A stretch of 64,000 nt of DNA from Vibrio lentus (GCF_002875945.1 NZ_MCZK01000101.1:62001-126000); one strand, 5' to 3'. Numbered from the stretch's first letter, positions 17,811-28,425 are shown. Notes: a model not told the origin generated them from the sequence alone. Made by a program: numbers and translations.

Positions 17811-18589
17811 AACGTCTCGTTTTTGTTAGCTTGCGCGGTGGTTGTGGTTCTACGACTATTACTGCGAATCTGTCTCAGGCTTTAGTGAAGATCAATAAGC
17901 AGGTACTGGCGATAGATGCTTCACCTGAGAATTTAATGAGGCTCCATCTAGGCCTCATTAATGACGAGCACGATGGATGGGCAGCAAAAGTGTTGCACAA
18001 TCTTTCCTTATTTGAAGCTGGCTATCAGAGCCCACAAGGCGCGGTGTTCCTTCCCTTCGGTCAGTTATCCTCCAAACAACAGAATCAATTCGAACAGAAT
18101 AGAGCTCAGTTCCTGAACTCATTAGTTGAAACCACGTTAAATGCGAGCGAAGAGCAGGGTGAACAGTGGCAATTGTTCCATTCGCAGCTTTCTGATCTAA
18201 ACAACCTATTGGCCGACGGCGCTATTGATGCAATAGATGCGGTATTTCTTACAATTACGGCCGATGCACTTAGCTATAGTGCACTTCAATCGTGGATTCA
18301 AAATCATCCACTCTTTCATGACTTAGTCGCTGTGGGAAAACTCCGAATTCTCATTAGTCACTATCAACCAGAAACTGAAGTAGGGCGTGATTTTATGTTG
18401 GTTTTGAAAAAAGAGTACGGTCGAATATTAGTGCCAGTACTGATCCATCGTGATACTGCCTTACTGGACTGTGTTGCTAACCTTACTACTGTTCAGCATT
18501 TTTCCCCGATTAGTCAGGCTGCTAAAGATTTTCAGTCTCTCGCTTTCTGGTGCGTTTCAACGTTTTCATCTAAGCAATCCCAGGGCTAA
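17807..18589 (+). CDS. bcsQ: BcsQ, MinD/ParA-like NTPase of cellulose synthesis
   Basis: The 260-residue protein has a ParA/MinD-like P-loop near the N-terminus (LRGGCGSTTITANL, residues 8-21) and AIDASPENLMRLHLG, equivalent to VVDACPDNLLRLS of E. coli BcsQ. The C-terminal VPVLIHRDTALLDCVA also matches. BcsQ localises at the pole and pairs with BcsR to stabilise and activate the BcsAB synthase. It starts within the last codon of bcsR and ends 3 bases before bcsA. Confidence 0.93.
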   Translation: MKRLVFVSLRGGCGSTTITANLSQALVKINKQVLAIDASPENLMRLHLGLINDEHDGWAAKVLHNLSLFEAGYQSPQGAVFLPFGQLSSKQQNQFEQNRAQFLNSLVETTLNASEEQGEQWQLFHSQLSDLNNLLADGAIDAIDAVFLTITADALSYSALQSWIQNHPLFHDLVAVGKLRILISHYQPETEVGRDFMLVLKKEYGRILVPVLIHRDTALLDCVANLTTVQHFSPISQAAKDFQSLAFWCVSTFSSKQSQG

Positions 18590-18592
18590 CTT

Positions 18593-21226
18593 ATGCGTAG
18601 CCTGAATTTGATTTTCCAGCGTTGGATAACCGATCAATTTAAATCCCAGAAGGTTGCCTATGAGCAATTCTGGAATTGCAGTGGTACAAGAGCTGGTGAG
18701 TTTATTTTGTCGGTTTGGTTTTCTTTGAGTTTTGTCTTTTTGAAACCAGTTATTGCGGGTATACCTACATGGAAGCTGCCTTTACATTTGTACCCTCATA
18801 TCAACTTCGCTGCTCCGAGATTAGTTGATCCTGTTAGGTTTATGATTCAAACGCTGTGGCTTGTTTTTTTTAAGCAGACCCCTTGTGTTCTTGTGTCTAA
18901 GAAAGTGACTAAAGCTTTAAGTCAAGTCTCGGCTTGGCTTAAAAAAGTCTTTTATATACCGCTTGATCAAATATCTAAATTGGTTGTTTGGCTAGAGAAA
19001 ACAGCGGATCAAACCAATGGTTCAGAAATACGCGAGCGAATGAAAGAAAGTAAATTAGCGATGTTTTTAAACTACACGCTGCTTTTCTTTGTTGTTTTTA
19101 TCGCGTTGCTCTGTTTTACCGTCCCTTTCGGTTATCAGGCTCAAACTGTATTTATATTGTTACTCTGGGCTCTGGCCATGATGGTTCGTCGTATGCCAGG
19201 GCGTTTTCCAACCATGTTGCTCATTATTCTTTCTGTTACGGCCTCGTGTCGTTACTTGTGGTGGCGTTATTCGTCCACTCTAAATTGGGACGACCCGATA
19301 GCTTTGATTCTTGGTAGCATTTTGTTGTTGGCTGAAACCTATTCTTGGATCGTGCTATTACTGGGCTACTTTCAGAATATTTGGCCTTTAAGTCGAAAGC
19401 CTGTTTCTATGCCCAAAGACCATTCAAGTTGGCCTACTATCGATTTGATGATTCCAACTTATAACGAAGATTTGGACGTTGTTAAAGCAACCGTTTATGC
19501 GTCGCTTGGCGTTGACTGGCCAAAAGATAAATTAAACATTCATATCCTTGATGATGGTAAGCGCGACAGCTTTCGAGACTTTGCTAAGAGTGTCGGAGTT
19601 AACTATATCCGTCGTCCTACTAATGAACATGCCAAAGCTGGCAACATCAATTACGCATTAGAGCGTACTAGTGGTGAGTATGTCGCAATCTTCGATTGTG
19701 ACCATATTCCTACGCGTGCTTTCTTTCAATTGACGATGGGAATGTTCCTTAAAGATCCTAAGCTTGCGTTGATACAAACACCTCACCATTTCTTTTCTCC
19801 TGACCCATTTGAGCGCAACTTATCGAACTTTCGAAATGTGCCTAATGAAGGGAACTTGTTTTATGGTTTGATTCAAGATGGCAACGACCTATGGGACGCG
19901 ACTTTTTTCTGTGGTTCTTGTGCTGTTTTAAGGCGTGAACCGTTAGAAGAGGTTGGGGGTATTGCGGTTGAGACGGTGACAGAAGATGCGCACACCTCTC
20001 TTAGAATGCACCGTCTTGGCTATCGTTCAGCGTATTTAAAGCAACCCATTTCGGCGGGCTTGGCTACTGAAACCTTATCTGCACACGTTGGTCAACGTAT
20101 CCGTTGGGCTCGAGGTATGGCTCAGATATTCCGTGTAGATAACCCCCTAAAAGGAAAAGGGCTCAAGCTGTCACAACGACTCTGCTATCTAAATGCGATG
20201 ATGCATTTCTTGTCCGGTATCCCAAGGATAGTGTTTCTAATTGCACCTCTAGCCTTTTTAATTTTGCACTCATATGTAATTTACGCTCCGGCGTTAGCCA
20301 TTATTCTCTATGTATTACCACACATGGTGCATGCCAGCATGACTAATTCGAGAATGCAGGGTGACCATCGTTACTCTTTTTGGGGGGAAGTCTACGAGAC
20401 AGTTCTAGCTTGGTATATCGCAAGACCAACTACTGTTGCATTGTTTGCTCCTCATAAAGGTACTTTTAACGTAACGGCTAAAGGCGGCTTAGTTGAAAAA
20501 TCTCACTACGACTGGGTGATCTCTAGGCCTTATCTCGTCCTCGTTGCACTGAATATTCTAGGGGCTGGCGTGGGTTTCTACCGTTTAGGGTGGGGGCCGA
20601 ATGATGAGGTCGGTACAGTCATTGTGAATCTTGTTTGGACTTTATATAACCTCTTGATCTTGGGCGCCGCGGTTGCCGTAGCGGTTGAGGCAAAACAAGT
20701 CCGTAAAGACCATCGAGTAGAAGTCTCGATGCCGGTTGCTGTAAAGCTTAATACAGGGCATCTAATTCAAGCGGAAATGAAAGACTTCTCTCTAGGTGGG
20801 ATTAGAGTAGAGATTGATGGTGTTGAGGATAGAACCTGTGAGCATTTGCTTGGCCAGTGTTTAGAAGTCGTACTCAAACGTGGTGGACAAGAGTTCGTTT
20901 TCCCAATGACCGTTGCCTATGCTTCTAAAGGTATATTTGGTCTTCAGTTGGAGCAACTGTCTCACCAGCAACAAATTCAATATGTCCAATGTACATTCGC
21001 CCGAGCTGATACATGGGCGAAATGGCAGCAAGGGTATCAGTCAGATAAACCGCTATCGAGTATGCGAGCAGTACTTCAGGTAGGATTTAACGGCTATAAA
21101 CGTTTATTGAAGCACAGCCCTAGATTCATAAGGGATAGTGTGGATATTTTTTCAAAGTGTTTCGAATTTATTTGGTCACTAAGACCACGCTATGTCCCAA
21201 TCAGGACCCAAAGTCATGCTAAATAA
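18593..21226 (+). CDS. bcsA: BcsA, cellulose synthase catalytic subunit
   Basis: The 877-residue processive GT2 synthase has all catalytic motifs: Asp320/Asp321 (LDDGKRD), DCD 368-370, TED with catalytic base Asp465 and QRIRW 501-505. TM helices flank the GT domain. A C-terminal PilZ domain binds c-di-GMP, with RKDHR (704-708) matching RxxxR and DFSLGG matching (D/N)xSxxG. It polymerises UDP-glucose and exports the chain with BcsB. Length equals the E. coli type (872) including the extra N-terminal domain. A CAGGG site precedes the ATG. The end overlaps bcsB. Confidence 0.98.
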   Translation: MRSLNLIFQRWITDQFKSQKVAYEQFWNCSGTRAGEFILSVWFSLSFVFLKPVIAGIPTWKLPLHLYPHINFAAPRLVDPVRFMIQTLWLVFFKQTPCVLVSKKVTKALSQVSAWLKKVFYIPLDQISKLVVWLEKTADQTNGSEIRERMKESKLAMFLNYTLLFFVVFIALLCFTVPFGYQAQTVFILLLWALAMMVRRMPGRFPTMLLIILSVTASCRYLWWRYSSTLNWDDPIALILGSILLLAETYSWIVLLLGYFQNIWPLSRKPVSMPKDHSSWPTIDLMIPTYNEDLDVVKATVYASLGVDWPKDKLNIHILDDGKRDSFRDFAKSVGVNYIRRPTNEHAKAGNINYALERTSGEYVAIFDCDHIPTRAFFQLTMGMFLKDPKLALIQTPHHFFSPDPFERNLSNFRNVPNEGNLFYGLIQDGNDLWDATFFCGSCAVLRREPLEEVGGIAVETVTEDAHTSLRMHRLGYRSAYLKQPISAGLATETLSAHVGQRIRWARGMAQIFRVDNPLKGKGLKLSQRLCYLNAMMHFLSGIPRIVFLIAPLAFLILHSYVIYAPALAIILYVLPHMVHASMTNSRMQGDHRYSFWGEVYETVLAWYIARPTTVALFAPHKGTFNVTAKGGLVEKSHYDWVISRPYLVLVALNILGAGVGFYRLGWGPNDEVGTVIVNLVWTLYNLLILGAAVAVAVEAKQVRKDHRVEVSMPVAVKLNTGHLIQAEMKDFSLGGIRVEIDGVEDRTCEHLLGQCLEVVLKRGGQEFVFPMTVAYASKGIFGLQLEQLSHQQQIQYVQCTFARADTWAKWQQGYQSDKPLSSMRAVLQVGFNGYKRLLKHSPRFIRDSVDIFSKCFEFIWSLRPRYVPIRTQSHAK

Positions 21227-23510
21227 TAAAACAATAACAGCGTTAGCTGCACTCTCCATCGCGTGTTTGTCGGGCAATGTTGCCGCACAAAATATCAATC
21301 AATATCAGTCAGAAATATCTGCTAAGGCGTTACACGGAGATAATGAAAGCGCCGCAGTAGTTAAACGCGTCATTCCATTTAGTCAACTTGGCTATACAGG
21401 CTCGATTGCGATTCAAGGAAGTGAGGCAAGTGCTTACGTCGGGTTCGGTTCGCGACTTGATGAAGTCGTTTCAAAGGCGACTTTGTACTTTGATATCACT
21501 CCATCCCCAGCACTTCTTTCATTGGTTTCACACGTAAAAGTGTATTTGAACAATGAACTGATGGGAGTGACTTCTATTGTTGAGGGGCAGCAAGGGCAAA
21601 AGTTGAGTTTGTCTATGCCATTAGATACACGTTATTTCAGCAATTATAATCAAATACGCTTTGAGCTGATTGGCAATACAAAAACAGATTGTGCAAATCC
21701 AAATGATTCGAGCATTTGGGCTGAGATAAGTCAAAGTAGTCGAATTGAAATGTTCGTTCAGAAAACCTTGATCAAGAGTGATTTGAGCTTGTTACCAGCA
21801 CCGTTTTTTGATGTCCGTGATTTCAGTCAATTAGATTTACCTGTGGTTATTGGCGATCAATACGACCTTGATGATATCAAAGCTGCTGGTGTACTCAGTT
21901 CGTATTTTGGTGCATTAGCGAGTTGGCGTGGAGCACAATTTCCGTTGAGCTTGGATACTTTGCCAGACCGTAATGCAGTGGTGTTTATCACTAATGATAA
22001 CAAACCCGATTTCTTACGAGACTTTCCCGACACCGATGGTCCTTACTTACAAGTTATTACTCATCCGACTAATCCTTACGTGAAACTTCTTTTAGTCGTT
22101 GGGCGTGACAGTGATGACCTGAATACGGCAGTGCAAGGTTTGGCGTTAGGCAACCAAATCTTGACTGGACCAATCGCGAAGATTAATGAAGTTAAACAGA
22201 TAAAGCCACGAGTGCCTTATGATTCGCCTAATTGGGTGAGTACCGATCGTCCTGTGGCTCTATCTGAGCTCGTGGAACAAAAAAGTGCACTCCAAGTTGA
22301 AGGGCGTACACCTCCGCCGATCAGTGTTAGCCTGCGTTTGCCACCGGACCTCTTCACTTGGCAGAGTCGTGGTATACCGATGGACTTAAACTATCGCTAT
22401 TCTCCACCAACCGACGATCACTCGGGATCTCGTTTGACGTTGAGTATTAATGATCAGTTTATTCAAGCATTCAACTTAACGACAGAAGGGCAAGGTGGTG
22501 ATTCTAACCGTGTTCGAGTCCCGCTCCTTGATGATAGTTTTTTGAGTTCGGACGACCGAGTAAGAATCCCAGCATTTAAAGTAGGTAGTAAGAACCAAAT
22601 CGACTTTGAATTTGGCTTTGCTTCGGTGACGGATGGACAATGCCAAGTTACTCAACCTAGTAAGCAGTATGCGGTCGTTGATGGTGATTCAACTATCGAT
22701 TTTAGTGGCTTCCCTCACTACATCGAGATGCCTAATATGCGTGCATTTGCGACATCTGGCTTCCCATATACACGGATGGCTGATTTGTCGGAAACTGCGG
22801 TAATTCTACCGAAGCATGCGCCGATAGAAGCACTGCAAACTTTTCTTAATGTTATGGGTTCATTAGGCAGCGACTCTGGTTATCCGGGTGTTCAGGTAAT
22901 GGTGACCGATCAATGGGATCGTGAATCTTTGGCAGACAAAGACATATTAAGTATTGGCGTTGCTAGCGAGCTTCAAGAGGCTGGCTATGACCCAGAGCAA
23001 CTTAATCTTGTAATTGAAGCCGGACAGCGTCAAATTCGATTGCCAAGTAAAAATGAGCAACAGCTTGGGATGAACTGGATGAACCCTTCGAATGCTAAAC
23101 AAGACGCCACAGATTATGTTTCAGTTGAGGCTAATGGGTCATTTGCAGCGATTTATGGAATGGAGTCACCATTTACAAGCAATCGTAGTTTGGTATCGAT
23201 CATGGCATCGCACCCATCTGATTTTGCGTCAATAGATAGTGCTTTAAGTGATTCCGGTAAAGTGCAACATATGTTTGGCTCCCTGATTACGCTCAGGAAC
23301 GATGAAGTCGCAAGTTACAATGTAGGTGCTCACTACTATGTTGGTGAGTTGCCTGTTTGGCAGTTAATTTGGTATCACTTTTCTAGTCACCCGATTCTTA
23401 TTGCCTGTTTTGCCGCGTTGATGATGGTTATTGTAACTATAGTGCTGTGGAGAGTATTGCGTCAGGTCGCAGCCAAGCGTCTAGAGAAAACGGAGGAGGA
23501 TGAACAATGA
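21216..23510 (+). CDS. bcsB: BcsB, periplasmic cellulose synthase subunit
   Basis: From ATG 21216 the product is 764 residues. This start gives an AGGA site about 9 bases upstream and a clean signal peptide (LNNKTITALAALSIACLSGNVAAQ is its length range), whereas ATG 21192 adds eight unrelated residues. The periplasmic body alternates carbohydrate-binding and flavodoxin-like domains, with IPFSQLGYTGSIAIQGSEAS near the start. A C-terminal TM anchor (IACFAALMMVIVTIVLWRV) docks to BcsA. The start overlaps bcsA by 11 bases and the stop overlaps bcsZ by 4. Confidence 0.96.
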   Translation: MLNNKTITALAALSIACLSGNVAAQNINQYQSEISAKALHGDNESAAVVKRVIPFSQLGYTGSIAIQGSEASAYVGFGSRLDEVVSKATLYFDITPSPALLSLVSHVKVYLNNELMGVTSIVEGQQGQKLSLSMPLDTRYFSNYNQIRFELIGNTKTDCANPNDSSIWAEISQSSRIEMFVQKTLIKSDLSLLPAPFFDVRDFSQLDLPVVIGDQYDLDDIKAAGVLSSYFGALASWRGAQFPLSLDTLPDRNAVVFITNDNKPDFLRDFPDTDGPYLQVITHPTNPYVKLLLVVGRDSDDLNTAVQGLALGNQILTGPIAKINEVKQIKPRVPYDSPNWVSTDRPVALSELVEQKSALQVEGRTPPPISVSLRLPPDLFTWQSRGIPMDLNYRYSPPTDDHSGSRLTLSINDQFIQAFNLTTEGQGGDSNRVRVPLLDDSFLSSDDRVRIPAFKVGSKNQIDFEFGFASVTDGQCQVTQPSKQYAVVDGDSTIDFSGFPHYIEMPNMRAFATSGFPYTRMADLSETAVILPKHAPIEALQTFLNVMGSLGSDSGYPGVQVMVTDQWDRESLADKDILSIGVASELQEAGYDPEQLNLVIEAGQRQIRLPSKNEQQLGMNWMNPSNAKQDATDYVSVEANGSFAAIYGMESPFTSNRSLVSIMASHPSDFASIDSALSDSGKVQHMFGSLITLRNDEVASYNVGAHYYVGELPVWQLIWYHFSSHPILIACFAALMMVIVTIVLWRVLRQVAAKRLEKTEEDEQ

Positions 23511-24616
23511 AAAAGCTAATCTTATTGATATCGCTATTGCTATCTCCTCAGCTTATGGCTGCTACGTGTGAGTGGCCTCAATGGAACAGTTTTAAATCGA
23601 TATATATTGATAGTGGACGAGTAATTGATGGTAGTGATGAGCGCTTAATTACCACGTCTGAAGGTCAGTCTTATGCTTTGTTTTTTGCGTTGGTTGCTAA
23701 TGATCAAGAAGCATTTGAGCAAGTATTGAATTGGACTCAAACAAATTTAGCGGGTGGCGACTTAACTGCAAGGTTACCCGCTTGGCTGTGGGGAAAGAGA
23801 GTCGATGGTCAATTTGGCATACTCGATGCAAACCCTGCATCAGATTCTGACTTGTGGATTGCTTATGCGTTGGGTGAGGCGGGGCGCTTGTGGGATAACT
23901 ATTACTATCAATCTTTAGGGCATTTATTAGCAGCTCGTATATTGAGAGAAGAGTCGGTTCAACTTGCTGATGTTGGCACTATTTTACTTCCAGCGCCTAA
24001 GGGATTTGATCTCGGTGATGATGGCTATCGTTTGAACCCTAGCTATGTTCCTTTACAGCTGATTGACCGTATGCAGGAACTCTACCCACAATACTCGTGG
24101 GATTCAATGTACCAATCAAGTGCTCTAATGCTTGATCAAACATTGGCGAAAGGTTTTAGCCCTGACTGGGTAACTTTAAACGAAAAACAATTTACCGAAG
24201 ATAAAGTCACGGGCTCTGTTGGGAGTTATAACGCAATTCGCACTTATTTGTGGGCGGGTATGCTCAATGAACAGAATCAACATAAAGCACAACTTGTTAA
24301 TAGAATGCAGCCATTTGCTTCAGCGATTAAACGGTTGGGAGCACCACCACGTGAGGTTGATACAGTAACCGGCAAGTATTCTCAAAAAGGAAGCGCAGGG
24401 TTTTCAGCCGCCGCATTACCATTACTTGCTTCGATGGACAATTCAGAACTACTTGTAGCACAGGCTACTCGGGCTAAAAATGAAGTAGTGACTGGTAAAA
24501 ACAACCATTACTATGACAACGTCTTGAGCTTGTTTGGTCTTGGTTGGCACAATGAGCGTTTTAGATTTGGCGAACATGGAGAGTTGCAACCAGCATGGAG
24601 TAAGCAATGTCAGTAA
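23507..24616 (+). CDS. bcsZ: BcsZ, periplasmic GH8 endoglucanase with Asn at the catalytic-base position
   Basis: The 369-residue protein has a signal peptide (LILLISLLLSPQLMAA) and the GH8 fold. Shared stretches with E. coli BcsZ include TTSEGQSYALFFALVANDQ, RLPAWLWGK, KGFSPDWV and GSAGFSAAALPLL. The catalytic acid is Glu52 in TSEGQSY (E55 in E. coli). The motif that carries the catalytic base Asp243 in E. coli (SSYDAIR) reads GSYNAIR here, giving Asn242 (codon AAC at 24230-24232). The enzyme may therefore be impaired, altered in mechanism or use another base. It overlaps bcsB by 4 and bcsC by 10 bases. Confidence 0.95.
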   Translation: MKKLILLISLLLSPQLMAATCEWPQWNSFKSIYIDSGRVIDGSDERLITTSEGQSYALFFALVANDQEAFEQVLNWTQTNLAGGDLTARLPAWLWGKRVDGQFGILDANPASDSDLWIAYALGEAGRLWDNYYYQSLGHLLAARILREESVQLADVGTILLPAPKGFDLGDDGYRLNPSYVPLQLIDRMQELYPQYSWDSMYQSSALMLDQTLAKGFSPDWVTLNEKQFTEDKVTGSVGSYNAIRTYLWAGMLNEQNQHKAQLVNRMQPFASAIKRLGAPPREVDTVTGKYSQKGSAGFSAAALPLLASMDNSELLVAQATRAKNEVVTGKNNHYYDNVLSLFGLGWHNERFRFGEHGELQPAWSKQCQ

Positions 24617-27600
24617 GAGTAGGTTCTTATTGGCTAGTACCCCTTGCTATTGTGGTGAGTGGTCTTTTTTCTGTCGGTACGGCTAAGGCGATAGGCGTGA
24701 ATTCAGCGCCTCTATCCAAGGCTCAGCTCGATCTTGTTTATCAACCTGTGCAACTTGTTCAGTTTTCTTCTTCACTTGCTAGAGTTGATTCTGTGGAATG
24801 GCTAGTCAACCAACTAAAGCTTGCTGATGCTATCGGTCGCGACGATATTGTAGAAAGTACTCTACAGAGGTTGTTTGCTATTGAAAGAGCCAACCTATCA
24901 GGGCTTTATTATCAAGCAACGATGTTCTTGAAGCGTAAGCAGCCGGAACTGGCTGAGCAAAGTTATCAGCGCTTAAAAGATATCGCCCCAGATTCCTCAC
25001 AAGCACGCTCTTTGTCTTCAATAATGGCCATTCAAGGTGAAAAAAGAGGCGATTATCAGCGAGCTAAGTTATTGGCTAAATCTGGCCGCTACACAGAAGC
25101 TATTAAAGCTTACCAAATCATTTTCCCTAACGGTATGCCTTCAGCTGCTCTTAAACTTGAATACCTGCAACTGCAAGCCAACTTAGATGGTAACTGGCGT
25201 CAAGTGAAGATTGGACTTGAACGTCTGAATGCTGACTACCCAGGAGTTCCTCAATTTCAGCTTGCATTGGCCAATCATATACGCAAAGACAATCCGAGCG
25301 ATCCTTGGATTTTGGATACTTATCGACAACTAGCGTTGGCACCTGTTGTGGGAACGAGCGCGGCTACTTCTTGGTTAAGAGCCTTAGAGCAACTGCCCAT
25401 ATCAAAATCAGTGACCGAGCAATACGCAATTCTTGCGAGTTACTATCCTTCAGATTTAGAGATTCAAAAAGCAAATCAAACGGCGAAGGAACGATGGAAA
25501 CTAGAACAGGAATTACGTAAAGATCCTACTTACCTTGCAAAGCTGAAGGGGTTAGAACTCCTCGAATTAGGCAAAACAAATCAAGCTGAAGCTCAGTTGC
25601 GCTATGCGCTCACTACTCGTCCTAAAGATCCAGAGATTTTAGGGGGGATGGGTAAGGTTTACCTGCGCAAGGGACAACAAGAAAAAGCACTAGAGTATTT
25701 TAAGCAAGCTCAACAATTGGACAAAAATCCAGATACCTCATCCAAATGGGCTACGCTGGTTGAAACATCTCAGTATTGGGCATATTTAGATCAAGGTGAT
25801 CTCCAGTTAGCAAAAGGCGAACGAGGCAAAGCTGAAAGTCTCTACCGTAAGGCGTTAGTACTTGATAAAACACAGCCATATGCATTTGTTGCACTCGGTG
25901 CTCTCTATCTCGAGCAGAAAAAATATTCGTCGGCAGATAAAGCATATTCCCAGGCTTTAGCACTAGATAAATTGAATGGTTCAGCATTGCGGGGGAGACT
26001 TGATGTTAAGATCAATCAAGGGGATTGGGATGGATCTCGAGAAGTCGCAAATAGCTACTCATCAACTCAGCAGCAAGTTGTTGAAGATAAGATTAGTAGT
26101 ATCGATTCTGAGATCATTCTTATTCGCTTAAGAAACGCAATTGCTAACAATGATGATAAAGCTATGGTTGAGTCAGTCGAAGCTCTTATCCAATTAAACC
26201 CTAGTTCTCCTTGGCTTAGATTGGACATCGCTGGCGTTGTTCGTTCTATGGGAAATAAGCCTCGTGCGGATCAGTTGATGGAAGATTGGGCAAAAGATGC
26301 CTCTGATCCTGAAATGAAGTTTGCTTATGCACTTTATCTTGCACAGAGTTTGAGAGTTAATCGAGCTATAGCTGAACTGGAAAGTATCCCAAAGCAACAA
26401 GTAACCAGCTCAATGCAGAGAACCCTTACCCGGTTAAAACTAGACTCTAAGCTCCAAGGTATTGAAACGCGCTATCAAGAATCCCCTTTAGCAGTCTCGG
26501 ATCTGTTGAAGGGATTAGAAGTACAGTATCAAGGTCAGGTTCAGCCTTTGTCTCGCATTGCCGGGGCTTGGATTGACGTTGGTGAATCACCAGAAGCTGA
26601 GAGAATCTACCGTAGCATCGAACCTTCTTCATTTATTTCTACCGATGAGCAACTGGCTTATGGTGGGCTGATGGTAAGTTTAATTAAATTTGAAGATTTT
26701 GATGATTGGTTTGACGAACTAACCCCTAGTTTTGAAGCTCAAGATTTTAGTGCGTCAGAGTTTTTGCAGTTTGATGAACTAAGAACACGCTGTATTTTGG
26801 CTGAGGCCGACTTAATGCTAGAAAATGAAAGCTTAGATCGGTCTTTAGAGCTTTACAGTAGGGTATTGTCAGAATCTGAACCTTACAAAACCCAAGCTCA
26901 AATTGGAATGTTACGTGTCAGCGCATTAAATGGAGATACAGAGGTCTATAACCAATATCATCCCATCTTAAAGCAAAAGGCTGACTTCTTAACGGCATCA
27001 CAATTGATGACCACGGCGAGTATATTTAATCAGCAAGGACACGTAGATGATGCGAATCAGCTCAACGCATTACTCGATAGCAAAGCAGATGCGGGTGTGC
27101 TCGAATACCGAGACGGTATGGCAATTGCGATGGAAAATGAACAGTGGCTATTAGCTGAAGATAGAGCCTATCAAGCACTGAACAGTGACCGAATAGAGAA
27201 AGCAGAACAACAAAGCCCTGCAGAAACGACGACTCCTACGTTGCGAGAGTTGTACAATAATAGTGATGATTATTGGTTAACACGTAATGTGAAATCGGAT
27301 CTAGATACATTACATGACCGTAGTGATGGCCACATACTTATTGGTTGGGATTACAGTGCTCGTGATGGTCAAAATCAATCGAATCAAGTCCCGATTGAAG
27401 CTAGATTGCCAATTGAAGAGTGGGACGGTCATTTGTTACTTAGAGCAGACTATGTATCAATAGATTCCGGAGAGCTCGAATATTATGAAAAATCATCGAA
27501 TTCATCAGGCGAACAGTTCCAAGATAGCTCATCGGGTTTAGCTTTGGGGGTTGGTTGGCAAGCTAAAAACTGGAGTGCTGATATCGGTACTACACCAGTA

Positions 27601-28380
27601 GGTTTTGACCACACGACTTGGGTTGGGGGTGTCAGTGTTGATGGTGACTTAGGACAGTTTGGCTGGACTGCAGTTGCCTCTCGTCGTCCAGAAACGAGCA
27701 GTACACTCTCTTACGCGGGAATGTCAGTTCCTTCCGGTACTTCCGATATAGAAGGAACTAAGTGGGGTGGAGTTGTAAGAACGGGAGTCAAGTTTAATAC
27801 CAGTTGGGATATTGGGGGGCCTTATGGTTTTTGGAGCAGCCTTCAATATCACACGCTAACGGGTGAAAATGTCGAGGATAACAATCGACTTGGCGTTCTT
27901 GGTGGTGCTTATTACAAGTTGATCTCTACTGATCACGAGCGTTTGAGTATCGGAACAAACCTGATTTATCTTGGGTATGATAAAAACCTTGGTGAGTACT
28001 CGCTTGGCCATGGTGGCTATTACAGCCCGCAAAGTTATCTGTCGATTTCGTTACCCGTCAATTACTACGGTCGATACGACAACACTTGGTCATATTTATT
28101 AAGTGGCTCTATTTCCAATTCATGGACGCAAGAAGACGCGCCTTATCTGAGCCCAAATGGTACGTCTGAATCGGGTGGGGGTTTTGGTTCATCTTTTCAA
28201 GCGGCTGTTGAAAAACGCGTGAGTAAGCGTTGGTATTTAGGTGCATTACTGGATTTACAGCGCTCGGAGTTTTACACACCAAACCATTTTATGCTCTATG
28301 CCAAATATACATTCAATGATCGTTGGCAGCCTATTGAATTCCCACCGGCGACACCGATTCTGTATAGTGATTTTTATTAG
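24607..28380 (+). CDS. bcsC: BcsC, cellulose export porin with TPR scaffold
   Basis: This 1257-residue protein has a signal peptide (WLVPLAIVVSGLFSVGTAKA), a long series of TPR repeats (for example KDPEILGGMGKVYLRKGQQ and QPYAFVALGALYLEQKKYS), and a C-terminal region from about residue 900 that looks like a 16-strand beta-barrel ending FPPATPILYSDFY. BcsC carries the glucan across periplasm and outer membrane. It is about 100 residues longer than E. coli BcsC. It is last in the plus-strand operon and is followed by a hairpin. Confidence 0.95.
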   Translation: MSVRVGSYWLVPLAIVVSGLFSVGTAKAIGVNSAPLSKAQLDLVYQPVQLVQFSSSLARVDSVEWLVNQLKLADAIGRDDIVESTLQRLFAIERANLSGLYYQATMFLKRKQPELAEQSYQRLKDIAPDSSQARSLSSIMAIQGEKRGDYQRAKLLAKSGRYTEAIKAYQIIFPNGMPSAALKLEYLQLQANLDGNWRQVKIGLERLNADYPGVPQFQLALANHIRKDNPSDPWILDTYRQLALAPVVGTSAATSWLRALEQLPISKSVTEQYAILASYYPSDLEIQKANQTAKERWKLEQELRKDPTYLAKLKGLELLELGKTNQAEAQLRYALTTRPKDPEILGGMGKVYLRKGQQEKALEYFKQAQQLDKNPDTSSKWATLVETSQYWAYLDQGDLQLAKGERGKAESLYRKALVLDKTQPYAFVALGALYLEQKKYSSADKAYSQALALDKLNGSALRGRLDVKINQGDWDGSREVANSYSSTQQQVVEDKISSIDSEIILIRLRNAIANNDDKAMVESVEALIQLNPSSPWLRLDIAGVVRSMGNKPRADQLMEDWAKDASDPEMKFAYALYLAQSLRVNRAIAELESIPKQQVTSSMQRTLTRLKLDSKLQGIETRYQESPLAVSDLLKGLEVQYQGQVQPLSRIAGAWIDVGESPEAERIYRSIEPSSFISTDEQLAYGGLMVSLIKFEDFDDWFDELTPSFEAQDFSASEFLQFDELRTRCILAEADLMLENESLDRSLELYSRVLSESEPYKTQAQIGMLRVSALNGDTEVYNQYHPILKQKADFLTASQLMTTASIFNQQGHVDDANQLNALLDSKADAGVLEYRDGMAIAMENEQWLLAEDRAYQALNSDRIEKAEQQSPAETTTPTLRELYNNSDDYWLTRNVKSDLDTLHDRSDGHILIGWDYSARDGQNQSNQVPIEARLPIEEWDGHLLLRADYVSIDSGELEYYEKSSNSSGEQFQDSSSGLALGVGWQAKNWSADIGTTPVGFDHTTWVGGVSVDGDLGQFGWTAVASRRPETSSTLSYAGMSVPSGTSDIEGTKWGGVVRTGVKFNTSWDIGGPYGFWSSLQYHTLTGENVEDNNRLGVLGGAYYKLISTDHERLSIGTNLIYLGYDKNLGEYSLGHGGYYSPQSYLSISLPVNYYGRYDNTWSYLLSGSISNSWTQEDAPYLSPNGTSESGGGFGSSFQAAVEKRVSKRWYLGALLDLQRSEFYTPNHFMLYAKYTFNDRWQPIEFPPATPILYSDFY

Positions 28381-28394
28381 AATCAATGGCTAGG

Positions 28395-28425
28395 AATCAA
28401 GGTGACTTTAATGAGTCGCCTTGAT
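28395..28425 (+). terminator. Probable terminator after bcsC
   Basis: AATCAAGGTGACT pairs with AGTCGCCTTGATT (one G-T pair) around a short loop. The T-run is poor, so efficiency is uncertain. Confidence 0.6.
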
